Shown: piece after piece, positions 16,431 to 25,231 of the stretch
Position numbering within the stretch: the stretch's first letter is position 1
Layout of the letters: every line of letters starts with the position of its first letter
Assembly (NCBI RefSeq): GCF_007421925.1
Contig: NZ_QMDX01000001.1
Span: forward strand, 208,629-272,628
Length of the DNA stretch: 64,000 nucleotides
Source: Haloglomus irregulare
GTDB lineage: Archaea; Halobacteriota; Halobacteria; Halobacteriales; Haloarculaceae
Direction: 5' to 3'
Translations under genes and position numbers: made by a program
The notes under the pieces: generated by a model
What the model was told of the DNA's origin: nothing
Databases searched by the model: none
What the model saw: the letters and a program-made list of their open reading frames with translations, nothing else

Positions 16431-17339
16431 CTACTCCGGGCCCGCCGACCCGTCCACGGACTCGGGTCCCCGCGTCGGCTCCCGGAGGCCGGTGTTCTCG
16501 CGACCGGTCTGGCGCCGGACCAGGGCCATCGTGGCGGCGTTGAGCGCGAGGCCGGCGGGCGCCGCAGCGAGGGCCCCGAGGAGCAGGCTGGGGAGGCCGG
16601 CCGAGAACGCCAGCGCGGAGAGCGGGACCGACACCGCCGCGACGACGGCGGCGTGGGCCAGCGCGAACAGGAGGTAGGCACCCGTCAGGGCGATGTCGAG
16701 GCCGTGACGGAAGGCCGCGAGCGGGGCCAGGTCCGCCGCGACGCCGACGTAGACTCCCGGCGTCAGCAGGTAGAGCGCGACCAGCGCGCCGAGGAAGACG
16801 GGGACGAGGAGCACCGGGGCGCGCGGCCGGCCGGCACCGAGCACGCCGAAGGCGACGGCCACGATGCCGAGCAGTTCGAGCGCGGCGAACGCGAGCGTCA
16901 CCGGCGCGTGACGGCGGAGGTTGTCGCGGTGGTCGGTCCCCCGACCCGCGAGGACGTCGTCGATGGCCCCCAGATAGACCGCCGTCAGGAGGCCGACCAG
17001 CAGGAGGCCGACGACCGCGACGAGGACGGCGGTGGCCAGCAGCTCCGGCTGGTCGCGGACGGTCCCGAGCGGGGTCCCGAACGCCGTCAGTCCGTCCCGC
17101 GACGGTGCGTTGAGGAACGTCCAGAGCCCGGCCACCGGCGCCGGGAGCCCGAAGTTGACCTGGAAGGCGGTGTCGGCCCGGGCGGCGCGCTCGAACTGGC
17201 CGGTCGAGGTGAGCCCGGCGAGCAGCGGCACGAGGGCGAGCAGGGGCCGTCGGGCGGTGACGGCGACGCCGGCAGCGAACGCGGCAGTCAGCGAGCCGCC
17301 GCGGTCGTCCGTCCCGTCGACCGTGGAGGGTGTCGTCAT
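16431..17339 (-). CDS. Multi-pass membrane protein, function unknown
   Basis: 302 residues with about six hydrophobic segments (for example PLLALVPLLAGLTS, LLATAVLVAVVGLLLVGLLTAVYLG, APVLLVPVFLGALVALYLL, LFALAHAAVVAAVSVPLSAL). The N-terminus MTTPSTVDGTDDRGGS is polar and the C-terminal tail is charged. This layout is typical of haloarchaeal integral membrane proteins of the DUF7544/YIP1-like type, but I cannot assign a family with certainty. The ATG is the complement of 17337-17339. The next gene on the same strand ends 44 bases upstream of it. Confidence 0.75.
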   Translation of the reverse strand: MTTPSTVDGTDDRGGSLTAAFAAGVAVTARRPLLALVPLLAGLTSTGQFERAARADTAFQVNFGLPAPVAGLWTFLNAPSRDGLTAFGTPLGTVRDQPELLATAVLVAVVGLLLVGLLTAVYLGAIDDVLAGRGTDHRDNLRRHAPVTLAFAALELLGIVAVAFGVLGAGRPRAPVLLVPVFLGALVALYLLTPGVYVGVAADLAPLAAFRHGLDIALTGAYLLFALAHAAVVAAVSVPLSALAFSAGLPSLLLGALAAAPAGLALNAATMALVRRQTGRENTGLREPTRGPESVDGSAGPE

Positions 17340-17382
17340 CGGCCGGTAGTTGCCCGGGACGGGACTTCAACCGGGCGAAGGG

Positions 17383-17925
17383 TCAAGCGCCGAATTCAGT
17401 CTCCGTCACCCTGACGACGACCGTCCCGTCCACGTCCCGGAGGTCGTACGTCGGCAGCTCGGGTCCGGTCCGGGTGACGAACATCGGGTCGACCAGCCGA
17501 CGGGCCGGGCCGCGTCGGGTCGTGTCGACGCCATCGCCGTCGTCGGCCGCCCCGTCGGGCGCCTGGCTGTCCGTCCCCGTCCCTTCGCCCGCTGTCGCGA
17601 CGCCGTACACCTTGCAGAAGCGCCCGGACGCCGCGGGCGTGACCGCGTCGTCACGGAGGGCGGTCGCCAGGTCCCGGGAGAGCCACTCGTCCCCGCTGAC
17701 CGACGGTTCGCGGACGAGCGCCTCGTCGACGAAGCGGACGAGGTACCAGTTCAGGTCGTTCAGGAGGGCGACCGCGGCGCCGAGCGAGACGGTCTCCAGC
17801 GCCACGGCGTTGTGGTACGGCTGCCGGAGGTCGTAGGTGGCGAGCGCCTCGCGGGCGGTCTCCCGCGACAGCAGCTCGTACCGGAGATCGATGTCGTCCT
17901 CGCCCAGCAGACAGACCCGGGCCAT
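17383..17925 (-). CDS. DUF5804-like conserved haloarchaeal protein
   Basis: 180 residues from MARVCLLGEDDIDLRYELLS. The stretches ALATYDLRQPYHNAVALETV, LLNDLNWYLVRFVDEALV and the C-terminal YDLRDVDGTVVVRVTETEFG agree with a protein that I remember as DUF5804, found throughout haloarchaea with no known function. A low-complexity Asp/Gly insert (about residues 118-143) interrupts the fold and is probably a surface loop. The internal ATG at 17925 is preferred over an Arg-rich upstream extension. Confidence 0.7.
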   Translation of the reverse strand: MARVCLLGEDDIDLRYELLSRETAREALATYDLRQPYHNAVALETVSLGAAVALLNDLNWYLVRFVDEALVREPSVSGDEWLSRDLATALRDDAVTPAASGRFCKVYGVATAGEGTGTDSQAPDGAADDGDGVDTTRRGPARRLVDPMFVTRTGPELPTYDLRDVDGTVVVRVTETEFGA

Positions 17926-17990
17926 GTCCCGTGGTCCGCGTGGCGCGGCAAAGCGGTTTCGACCGGTGGCCCCGCCACCCCCGGGGCGCG

Positions 17991-18152
17991 CTACTGGATG
18001 TAGGCGGGCTCTTCGGCGTCGCAACGCTCCTCGTGTGCCGCCGCGTCGTCCCGGTCGTCGAACAGGAGGCCACAGGCCTCGCACTCGTACCACGTCTCGC
18101 CCTCACGGGTTGTCTCGGCGACCATATCCTGAATCCGACGGCCCGTGGACAT
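17991..18152 (-). CDS. Small C2H2-like zinc-finger protein, 53 residues
   Basis: MSTGRRIQDMVAETTREGETWYECEACGLLFDDRDDAAAHEERCDAEE... shown in part: a CxxC pair (CEACG) and a later H..C pair (AAHEERC) form a C2HC-type finger, as in a widespread haloarchaeal family of single-finger mini-proteins (I recall DUF7128). ATG is the complement of 18150-18152. Its upstream region is shared with the ABC transporter operon, which diverges from it. Confidence 0.8.
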   Translation of the reverse strand: MSTGRRIQDMVAETTREGETWYECEACGLLFDDRDDAAAHEERCDAEEPAYIQ

Positions 18153-18217
18153 AGGCGTTTCTCCGACCCTCGCTGGTGGCGGTCGCGGACGAATCGCGCT
18201 GCGGGACTGGGGCTCGG

Positions 18218-18226
18218 ACTTAAATC
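18218..18226 (+). promoter_or_regulatory. TATA box of the ABC exporter operon
   Basis: ACTTAAATC centred about 27 bases before ATG 18250, so the operon should begin with a leaderless message. Confidence 0.6.
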
Positions 18227-18249
18227 TCGGCCGCACCTCCGTCCGACGA

Positions 18250-19215
18250 ATGATCGAGGTCCGGGACCTGCGCAAGGAATACGGCGGATTCGTCGCCGTC
18301 GAGGGGTCGACGTTCTCCGTCGACGAAGGGGAGGTGTTCGGGGTCATCGGTCCGAACGGCGCCGGCAAGACGACCACGCTGAAGACGCTGGCCGGGCTGC
18401 TGGAGCCGACCGACGGCCACGCGGAGGTCGCCGGCTTCGACGCCTCGGACCCGCGGATGCGCCAGCGACTGGGGTTCCTGCCCGAGGAGTCCCCCCTGTA
18501 CGAGGAGATGACGCCGCTGTCGTACCTCCACTTCTTCGCGGACCTCTACGATGTCGACCGCGCGGTGGCCGAAACCCGCATTCACGACACCCTGGACCGG
18601 CTCGACCTGGAGTACCGGGAGCGCCCGCTCGGCGACATGTCCAAGGGGATGAAGCGGAAGGTCGCCATCGCCCGCTCGCTGGTCAACGACCCCGACGTGC
18701 TGGTGTACGACGAGCCCGCGTCCGGGCTCGACCCGCTGACGACCAACTACATCATCGACTTCACCCGGGAGCTGGCCGACGACGGGAAGACGGTCGTCTT
18801 CTCCGCGCACAACCTCTACCACGTCGAATCGATCTGCGACCGCATCGCCATCATGAACGAGGGCCGCATCGTCGCCCGCGGGAGCGTCGCCGAGCTCCGC
18901 GAGCGGTACGGCCGCACCGCGTACCACGTCTACACCTCCGTCCCGGTCGAGGGGTCCGAGCCGGTCGAGGGTCGGGACCGTCACGAACGGACCGTCGAGT
19001 CGATGGACGCGGTGGAGGCGACCCGCGAGGCGGCCGAGGCCGCCGGCGGCCGCCTCGTCGACATCCGTACGGAGGACCCGTCGCTGGAGCGGGTCTTCCT
19101 CGACCTCGCGGAGGGCGAGAGCGACGCCGAGCGGGCCGTCGCCCGCCGGGCCGAGGAGGGGGACGCGGGCGCCGGTGACGCCGCCCGGGCCGAGCCGCCG
19201 GGGGCCGACGAGTGA
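18250..19215 (+). CDS. ABC transporter ATP-binding protein (NatA/CcmA type)
   Basis: 321 residues. Walker A GPNGAGKTTT at about 37-46, Q-loop region LGFLPEESPLYEEM, signature (here MSKGMKRK) near 137, Walker B DVLVYDEPASGLDP near 155-168, and the switch His in VVFSAHNL. The C-terminal 80 residues form the acidic regulatory part seen in export-type ATPases of the NatA family. First gene of a three-gene operon: its TGA overlaps the GTG of the next gene (19212-19215). An ATPase of this type energises export of sodium, an antibiotic or a lipid; the substrate is unknown. Confidence 0.92.
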   Translation: MIEVRDLRKEYGGFVAVEGSTFSVDEGEVFGVIGPNGAGKTTTLKTLAGLLEPTDGHAEVAGFDASDPRMRQRLGFLPEESPLYEEMTPLSYLHFFADLYDVDRAVAETRIHDTLDRLDLEYRERPLGDMSKGMKRKVAIARSLVNDPDVLVYDEPASGLDPLTTNYIIDFTRELADDGKTVVFSAHNLYHVESICDRIAIMNEGRIVARGSVAELRERYGRTAYHVYTSVPVEGSEPVEGRDRHERTVESMDAVEATREAAEAAGGRLVDIRTEDPSLERVFLDLAEGESDAERAVARRAEEGDAGAGDAARAEPPGADE

Positions 19216-21014
19216 GGCCGCGGAAGGTCCTCCGCATCGCGCGCTGGGAGGTCACCAAGAACGCCGGCGGTATCGACCGCCGGACCGTCGCCGTCGCAGT
19301 CGTCGGGCTCCTGTTCGCGGTCGCGCTGGCGCCTGTCGTCGCCGGCGGCGGCTTCGCGCTCGAGGACGGCATCTACCGGGTCGGCGTCGCCGAGGACAAC
19401 GTCTACCACCCCGCCGTGGCGAGCGACCCGACGTTCCGGGTCGTCGACCCCGAGCCGGGGCTGGTCGCGGCCGGCGAGGCGGAGGTACTCATCGCCGACG
19501 ACCGGCTCGTTGCGGCCGACTCGGAGAAGGGCCGGGCCGCGGTGGCCGAACTCCGGACGACGGTCCAGAGGTTCAACGACGCGCGGCTGCGGAACGAGAG
19601 CAACGCGTCGGCCGCCTACCCCGTCTTTCCCGTCTCCCTGGAGTACGCCGAGCGGGGCACCGGGACCGTCGGCGGCGACGGCGGCACGGACGGTGGTGCC
19701 GACGGTGGCGGGGGCGGTGACGGCGGCGATGGTGGCTCCGACGGCGGCGGCGGAGCGACGGCCACCGACGACGGTGACGGCCCGGGCGTGCCCTCGGGCG
19801 GTGGTGGCGGCCAGTTCGGCGTTCCGGGGCTGACGGGCGGGGTCTTCGGCGGCGGCACCAGCGGCGGGTCGCCGTCGGACCTGGCGCCACCGTTCCCCTT
19901 CGGCTCGCTCGTCCTCGCCTTCGTCTTCGTCATCCCGCTGAATTTCGTCATCCAGGCGTACGGCTCGTCCGTCCTCGGCGAGCGGCTGAACCGCCGCGGC
20001 GAGCTGCTGCTCGTCTCGCCCGTCGCTCCCCGCGAGATCGTCGCGGGCAAGACCCTGCCCTACTTCGCGGGCGCCGCCGCGGTGACGGGCGTCATCGCGC
20101 TCGCGGTCGGGGGTGGGGCCCTGTCCGTCGTCGCGGTCTCCGCCCTGGCGCTGCTCTTCCTGAGCGCCGCCTTCGTCGGCGCCATGTTCGCGCGCTCGTT
20201 CAAGGAGCTCACCTTCGTCACCGTCGCCATCAGCGTCCTACTGATGACGTTCGCGTTCGTGCCCGCCATCTTCACCGACGTGGGCAGCGTCGCGCTCATC
20301 TCGCCGCTGACCCTCGTCGTCCGGGACCTGACCGGCACCGGTGTCGGCGCCGGCGGGCTGGCCTTCGCGTTGCTGCCCACGACGCTCACCGCGCTGCTCC
20401 TGTTCGCGCTCGGCACCGGCGTCTACCGCGAGGAGGACATGTTCACCCAGCGACCCGTCCACCTGAAGGCGCTGGACGCGCTGGCGGCCCGTATCGGCGG
20501 GACCCGCTCCCTGACGCTCGTCGTCGCGGCGCTCATCCCCTTCGTCTTCGTCGCCGAACTGCTCGCCGTAGCCCTCCTGTTCGCGCTCCCCGGTGGGCTC
20601 TCGCTGGTCCTCCTGCTGACCGCCGTCGCGGTCATCGAGGAGCTGGCGAAATCGCTTCCCGTCTACGCGGGCTTCCTCCACGGCCGCTACGAGCGGACCG
20701 TCCGGGTCGCCCTGGTCGCGGGCGCGTTCGCCGGCCTCGGCTTCTTCCTCGCCGAGAAGCTGACCCTCATAGTCCAGCTCGTCGGCCTCCCCGAACAGGT
20801 GCCCGCCGGGAGCGCCACCTTCCAGACCGGCGCCACCGCCGGACCGCTGGTCGCCGGCGTGCTGCTGCTCGCCCCGCTGGCGCTCCACGTCGTCACCACC
20901 TCGCTCTCCGCGCTGGGCGCCACCCGCAGCCGGGACGGTTACGCCCTCGGGCTGACGGCCGCCATCCTCGTCCACATCGTCTACAACCTCTCGGTGGTGG
21001 TCTTCCTTGTCTGA
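19212..21014 (+). CDS. ABC permease fused to PrsW-like intramembrane protease domain
   Basis: 600 residues from GTG 19212, overlapping the ATPase stop. Residues 1-150: first membrane segment plus an extracellular region as in NatB-type permeases. Residues 151-222: Gly/Asp/Ser-rich linker. Residues 230-405: remaining ABC-2 permease segments. Residues 432-600 resemble PrsW (peptidase family M82): EELAK at 476-480, Glu515 in FFLAEKL, His559 in ALHVVTTS, and HIVYN (His588, Asn592), all placed inside membrane segments as in PrsW. A transporter half joined to a site-1-type protease suggests that export and signal-protein cleavage are coupled, like Bce-type or RasP/PrsW stress pathways (inference). 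Confidence 0.8.
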   Translation: MRPRKVLRIARWEVTKNAGGIDRRTVAVAVVGLLFAVALAPVVAGGGFALEDGIYRVGVAEDNVYHPAVASDPTFRVVDPEPGLVAAGEAEVLIADDRLVAADSEKGRAAVAELRTTVQRFNDARLRNESNASAAYPVFPVSLEYAERGTGTVGGDGGTDGGADGGGGGDGGDGGSDGGGGATATDDGDGPGVPSGGGGGQFGVPGLTGGVFGGGTSGGSPSDLAPPFPFGSLVLAFVFVIPLNFVIQAYGSSVLGERLNRRGELLLVSPVAPREIVAGKTLPYFAGAAAVTGVIALAVGGGALSVVAVSALALLFLSAAFVGAMFARSFKELTFVTVAISVLLMTFAFVPAIFTDVGSVALISPLTLVVRDLTGTGVGAGGLAFALLPTTLTALLLFALGTGVYREEDMFTQRPVHLKALDALAARIGGTRSLTLVVAALIPFVFVAELLAVALLFALPGGLSLVLLLTAVAVIEELAKSLPVYAGFLHGRYERTVRVALVAGAFAGLGFFLAEKLTLIVQLVGLPEQVPAGSATFQTGATAGPLVAGVLLLAPLALHVVTTSLSALGATRSRDGYALGLTAAILVHIVYNLSVVVFLV

Positions 21015-22221
21015 CCGTCCCGACGGCGGGCGGCGCGGGCGGACGGGGAGCGACGACGGGTCCGGCCCCCGCCGGGCGACCGGCGACGACGGCTTCAGCT
21101 CTGGGAGTCGCCCTCTCCGGACCGACGGCGGGCCCGCCGGCGACGAACGGGGGCTGGGCTGGGCGGTGCGCGTCCGCGGCGTCGTCGCCCGGCGCGACCT
21201 CACCTCGCTGACCCGGGAGAAGACCATCGTCCTCGCCCTGGCCATCCAGCTGTTCGTGGCCGCGTTCTCCTCCTTCCTCGTCGTCGGCCTCACCTCGCTG
21301 TACGACCCGTCGGCGGTCCAGGGCCAGGTCACCGTCGGCGTGACCGGCGACGCGGGCGATGGGCTCGTCGCCGCGACCGCCGGCCAGGACGGGCTCGCGA
21401 CCGTCCGGTTCGACAGCCGGGAGGCGGCGTCGCAGGCGTTCGACTCCGGCCGCGTCGACGCGCTCGTCCGGGCCGAACACTACACCGACGACGGCGGCAC
21501 TCGCGTCCGCATCACCGCGACGGCCCCCGCCGAGAGCTTCCGGGGCACGCTCATCGTCGCCCAGCTCCGCGAGGGCCTGGAATCGCTGGAGCGCGGGGAG
21601 CGCCAGGCCCGCTCGCAGTATCTCGACGACCCCGTCATCCCGCTCCCGGACGAGGTCGGCGCCAGCCCGTACTTCGGCTTCTCCTACACCGTACTGGTGC
21701 CGCTGTTGCTCTTCCTCCCCGTGTTCATCGCCGGCTCCGTCGCGGTGGACGTCGTTACCGAGGAGATCGAACGCGGGACGCTGGAGCTGCTGCAGGTGGC
21801 ACCGCTCTCGCTGACCGCCATCGTCGACGGGAAGGCCCTCGGCGCCGTGCTGCTCGGCCCGCTCCAGGCGGCCGCCTGGATGGTGCTCCTGACGCTGAAC
21901 GGCATCGAGATCGCGAACGTCGGCGCGCTGCTGGCCCTCACCGTCGGGTTGGCCCTCGCGCTCGTCGCGGTCGGCATCGGCCTCGGGCTGGTGGTCCGGG
22001 AGCGCCAGCGCGCGCAACTGCTCTACTCGCTCGGCATCCTGGGCGCGTTCGCCGCCGCCGCACTGCTCCCCGAACACCCCGCGACCACGGCCGCACTGTT
22101 GGCCATCGACTCCCCCGGCCGGCTCTCGTACGTACTGGTCGGCGTCTACCTGGTCATCGGCCTCGGCGTGGCGCTGGGGGTCCGATCGCTCGTCTCGCGG
22201 GTCGACGCGGAGGGACTGTGA
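21007..22221 (+). CDS. ABC transporter permease (NatB type)
   Basis: 404 residues from TTG 21007, which overlaps the stop of the fused permease by eight bases; the start is uncertain because the first 50 residues are polar and Gly-rich. The sequence then shows the NatB layout: one segment (ALAIQLFVAAFSSFLVVGL), a long extracellular domain, and five C-terminal segments from YTVLVPLLLFLPVFIAGSVAV on. The EEIERGTLELLQVAPLS stretch after it is the ABC-2 coupling region, matching RRGELLLVSPVAPREI in the fused permease. The two permeases probably form a heterodimer served by the ATPase at 18250. Confidence 0.87.
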   Translation: MSDRPDGGRRGRTGSDDGSGPRRATGDDGFSSGSRPLRTDGGPAGDERGLGWAVRVRGVVARRDLTSLTREKTIVLALAIQLFVAAFSSFLVVGLTSLYDPSAVQGQVTVGVTGDAGDGLVAATAGQDGLATVRFDSREAASQAFDSGRVDALVRAEHYTDDGGTRVRITATAPAESFRGTLIVAQLREGLESLERGERQARSQYLDDPVIPLPDEVGASPYFGFSYTVLVPLLLFLPVFIAGSVAVDVVTEEIERGTLELLQVAPLSLTAIVDGKALGAVLLGPLQAAAWMVLLTLNGIEIANVGALLALTVGLALALVAVGIGLGLVVRERQRAQLLYSLGILGAFAAAALLPEHPATTAALLAIDSPGRLSYVLVGVYLVIGLGVALGVRSLVSRVDAEGL

Positions 22222-22371
22222 TGTTCCAGTAATCCCCGCTGTTCCGAATCAAGTTGCGCCATATCCGCATTCATCCGAGCGTTATACACTCGATCGAGAT
22301 TCTCCGGCGGAACGCTCCCCATCGGGGTCCGCCAGGAGTCCCCAGCCGGTCCGAGCGTTCGTGCGTGGTGA

Positions 22372-22842
<471 letters not shown>

Positions 22843-22949
22843 CCGGGGCGGCCGGAGGACGGCGAAGCACCGGGCCTTCTCGCGAACCGTCACGACCCCC
22901 GGCGGCGCGCGGGGTAGGCGCTCCACGAATCGTGCTCCGCGGTACCATA

Positions 22950-22960
22950 CCACTAAGTGG
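22950..22960 (+). promoter_or_regulatory. Palindrome over the promoter of the HTH-acetyltransferase gene
   Basis: CCACTAAGTGG, perfect inverted repeat around TAA, centred about 27 bases before the ATG at 22982, exactly where a TATA box belongs. A longer imperfect pair (TACCA 22943-22947, TGGTA 22967-22971) flanks it. It could be an operator for the encoded HTH protein (inference). Confidence 0.4.
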
Positions 22961-22981
22961 CCGTACTGGTAATCATCGTTC

Positions 22982-23713
22982 ATGCAGTTCGGAGCGGAGC
23001 CGGAGTTCGAGCGCAGCGAGCGACGGGAGATCTACGACCTCATCGAGCGACAGGGGCGGGTCTCGGAGGCGGACGCCCGCCGCCGGCTGGGGATGAGTCG
23101 GGAGATGTTCGGCCACCACGTCGCGATGCTGGAGCGCGACGGCATCGTCGAGCGGGCCGACGGAGAACTCCAGCTGTCGTTCGAGGCCGGCGCGGCCGAG
23201 GAGCACATCGCCGACGGGACCACGATCCGCATCCGGCCGGCCCGGCAGGAGGACCTCTCCGGCTTGACCGGCGCCATCCGCGAGACCACGGCGACAGCGT
23301 CGTACGTCGAGGCCGAGTCCGTCGCCGACGTGGTGGAGACGGAGAACACGCTGTTGCGGCACAACGACGTGGAGACGCGGGTGTTCTTTGTCGCCACCGT
23401 CGAGGGTGACGTGGTGGGCTGGACCGGCGTGAAGGGCAACGAGCTGGACAAGCTCGACCATACCGCCGAGCTGACCGTCGGCGTCGTGGATCGGTATCGC
23501 GGGCTCGGCATCGGGAGCCACCTCCTCGTCCGCGGGGTCGGCTGGGCCGCCGCCAACGGCTACGAGCGGGTGTACAACTCGATCCCCGCCACGAACGAGG
23601 ACGCCGTCGAGTTCCTCCGGGCGCACGGCTGGGAACTGGAGGCCACCCGCGAGGACCACTACCGCATCGACGGCGAGTACGTCGACGAGCTCATGCTGGC
23701 CGTCGGGGTCTGA
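22982..23713 (+). CDS. HTH-containing GNAT N-acetyltransferase
   Basis: 243 residues. Residues 10-65 form a winged helix: ERREIYDLIERQGRVSEADARRRL followed by MSREMFGHHVAMLERDGIV. Residues 80-240 are a GNAT domain: IRIRPARQEDLSGLTGAI, then VGVVDRYRGLGIGSHLLVRG (acetyl-CoA binding loop R/QxxGxG/A) and YNSIPATNEDAVEFLRAHGWE. The combination suggests an enzyme that also binds DNA, perhaps controlling its own expression through the palindrome at 22950. Substrate unknown; lysine, tRNA or antibiotic acetylation are all possible. ATG 22982 fits a leaderless start. Confidence 0.85.
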   Translation: MQFGAEPEFERSERREIYDLIERQGRVSEADARRRLGMSREMFGHHVAMLERDGIVERADGELQLSFEAGAAEEHIADGTTIRIRPARQEDLSGLTGAIRETTATASYVEAESVADVVETENTLLRHNDVETRVFFVATVEGDVVGWTGVKGNELDKLDHTAELTVGVVDRYRGLGIGSHLLVRGVGWAAANGYERVYNSIPATNEDAVEFLRAHGWELEATREDHYRIDGEYVDELMLAVGV

Positions 23714-23757
23714 CACGCCACCGAAACCCGCTTCTCGCCGGCGCCCGCAGGTTCGGT

Positions 23758-24426
23758 ATGCACGTCCATGTGAACGCGGCGACCAGCGTCGACGGGAAGC
23801 TCTCCACCCACCGGCGCGAGCAGGTCGCCATCTCCGGCGACGAGGACTTCGCCCGCGTCGACCGCCTCCGTGCCGAGGTCGATGCCGTCGCCGTCGGCGT
23901 CGGGACCGTTCTCGCGGACGACCCGTCACTGGTCCGGCACGACGAGAGCCACCGCGAGGCCGAGCGGGGCGACCTGCCGCCGCCGGCCCGGGTCGTCGTC
24001 GACTCGCGGGGTCGCACGCCGCTGGACGCCTCGATACTCGACGGCGGGCCGACCACCTACCTGCTCGCCGCCGACGCGCTGTCCACGGAACGCGAGCGGG
24101 CACTGAGCGGGGCGGGGGCGACCGTCCTCCGGACCGGCGGCGCGTCGGACTCCGACCGCGTCGACATCGAGGCGGGGTTGTCGGCCCTCGCGGACCACGG
24201 CGTCGAGCGGTTGCTGGTCGAGGGGGGCGGCGAACTCATCTTCTCGCTGTTCGACGCCGGACTGGTCGACCGACTCACCCTCTACGTCGGCTCGATGGTC
24301 GTCGGCGGACGTGACGCCCCGACCCTGGCGGACGGCGCGGGGTTCGTCGAGGGGTTCCCGGCGCTGTCGCTGGCGGGTGTCGAACAGGTGGACGACGGCG
24401 TACTGCTGCGCTACGACGTGCCGTAG
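23758..24426 (+). CDS. arfC: 2,5-diamino-6-ribosylaminopyrimidinone 5'-phosphate reductase (archaeal RIB7)
   Basis: 222 residues of the RibD C-terminal/dihydrofolate-reductase-like fold: MHVHVNAATSVDGKLSTHRR, EVDAVAVGVGTVLADDPSLVR, LPPPARVVVDSRGRTPLDAS, and near the end RLLVEGGGELIFSLFDAGLVDRLTLYV. It reduces the ribosyl side chain in archaeal riboflavin synthesis, using NADPH. Alone (no deaminase half), as normal for archaea. Two more flavin genes lie in the window: ribL at 26.5 kb and ribH at 42.3 kb, neither adjacent. Confidence 0.92.
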   Translation: MHVHVNAATSVDGKLSTHRREQVAISGDEDFARVDRLRAEVDAVAVGVGTVLADDPSLVRHDESHREAERGDLPPPARVVVDSRGRTPLDASILDGGPTTYLLAADALSTERERALSGAGATVLRTGGASDSDRVDIEAGLSALADHGVERLLVEGGGELIFSLFDAGLVDRLTLYVGSMVVGGRDAPTLADGAGFVEGFPALSLAGVEQVDDGVLLRYDVP

Positions 24427-24436
24427 CGCGGTCGAC

Positions 24437-24727
24437 TCAGTGGTCGTGGCCGGTCAGTTCGCCGTACGTGGCGCCGAAGCGGTCCTCGAACAGGTCCATC
24501 GTCGTCGCCTCGATGGACTCCAGTTCGGGGTCGACCCCACCCTCCGCGTGGTGGACGGTGGCGTGGATGCGCTGGGCGCAGCCGAACATGGCCAGGTCGC
24601 CGACGACCTCGGAGGCGGACTCGCCGTCCTCCGCGAGCATCTCGACGAGTTGTGTCGGGAGCGTGACCTCGTCGGTGCCGTCCGGGCCGTCGATGGTGAG
24701 CGTGACCGCGTCGTTATCTGCTGCCAT
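24437..24727 (-). CDS. Conserved haloarchaeal protein, 96 residues (DUF7545-like)
   Basis: MAADNDAVTLTIDGPDGTDEVTLPTQLVEMLAEDG... : a beta-rich start followed by helices (SASEVVGDLAMFGCAQRIHATVHH, LFEDRFGATYGELTGHDH). The pattern matches a short acidic family I remember as DUF7545, without a known role. Convergent with arfC (stop only ten bases apart). The next gene on the same strand ends 58 bases upstream. Confidence 0.7.
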   Translation of the reverse strand: MAADNDAVTLTIDGPDGTDEVTLPTQLVEMLAEDGESASEVVGDLAMFGCAQRIHATVHHAEGGVDPELESIEATTMDLFEDRFGATYGELTGHDH

Positions 24728-24785
24728 GGCTCTTGATTGCGCGGCCCGCAGTATGACTCTGGCGGGTGGCCCGGCGGCCCCGTGA

Positions 24786-25052
24786 CTACGCGTCGGGGGC
24801 CTCGGGCGGCTCGACGAACTCGAACCCCACCTCCGGTCGCCCGGTCGGGTCGTCGATCGCGACGACCGAGGCCTCGAGCTCCAGCTCCCGGGCCCGCTGG
24901 AACACCGCTTCCGGGATGGGGCGGACGGTCTCGCCGGTCCCGCCCACGACGATGACATCGTAGCTCCCGGTCCGACCGACCTCGCAGTCGTACTCCGTGG
25001 CGACCGCACGTAACTCCGCGATGACCTCGTCGACCTGCTCCGAGTAGCTCAT
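24786..25052 (-). CDS. Hypothetical protein, 88 residues
   Basis: MSYSEQVDEVIAELRAVATEYDCEVGRTGSYDVIVV... : one long helix, then a strand (YDVIVVGG) and a second helix (PEAVFQRARELELEASVVAI), ending acidic. The internal ATG at 25052 is chosen because the upstream extension is Arg/Pro-rich. No family recognised. It lies on the same strand as the preceding small gene and could be in one transcript with it. Confidence 0.65.
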   Translation of the reverse strand: MSYSEQVDEVIAELRAVATEYDCEVGRTGSYDVIVVGGTGETVRPIPEAVFQRARELELEASVVAIDDPTGRPEVGFEFVEPPEAPDA

Positions 25053-25231
25053 ACGACGGCCTACACCTCGTCGCACATGTGCCCGTCGACCGCCGGCCGT
25101 CGCCGGACACCACGGAGGGTTCGGGGGCCGCATCCGCGACCGACGGCGAGCCGGGCGAGTGGCGCGCTCCCCGCGATACCGGGGACCCGGACGCCGACAG
25201 ACCCACCATCCGGGCGCTCCTGGGTCCGGGT

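Noticed and set aside
22146-22321. Minus frame MGSVPPENLDRVYNARM... between permease and ferredoxin
   Set aside because: It looks natural at first but overlaps the end of the permease gene by 76 bases and has no clear promoter.
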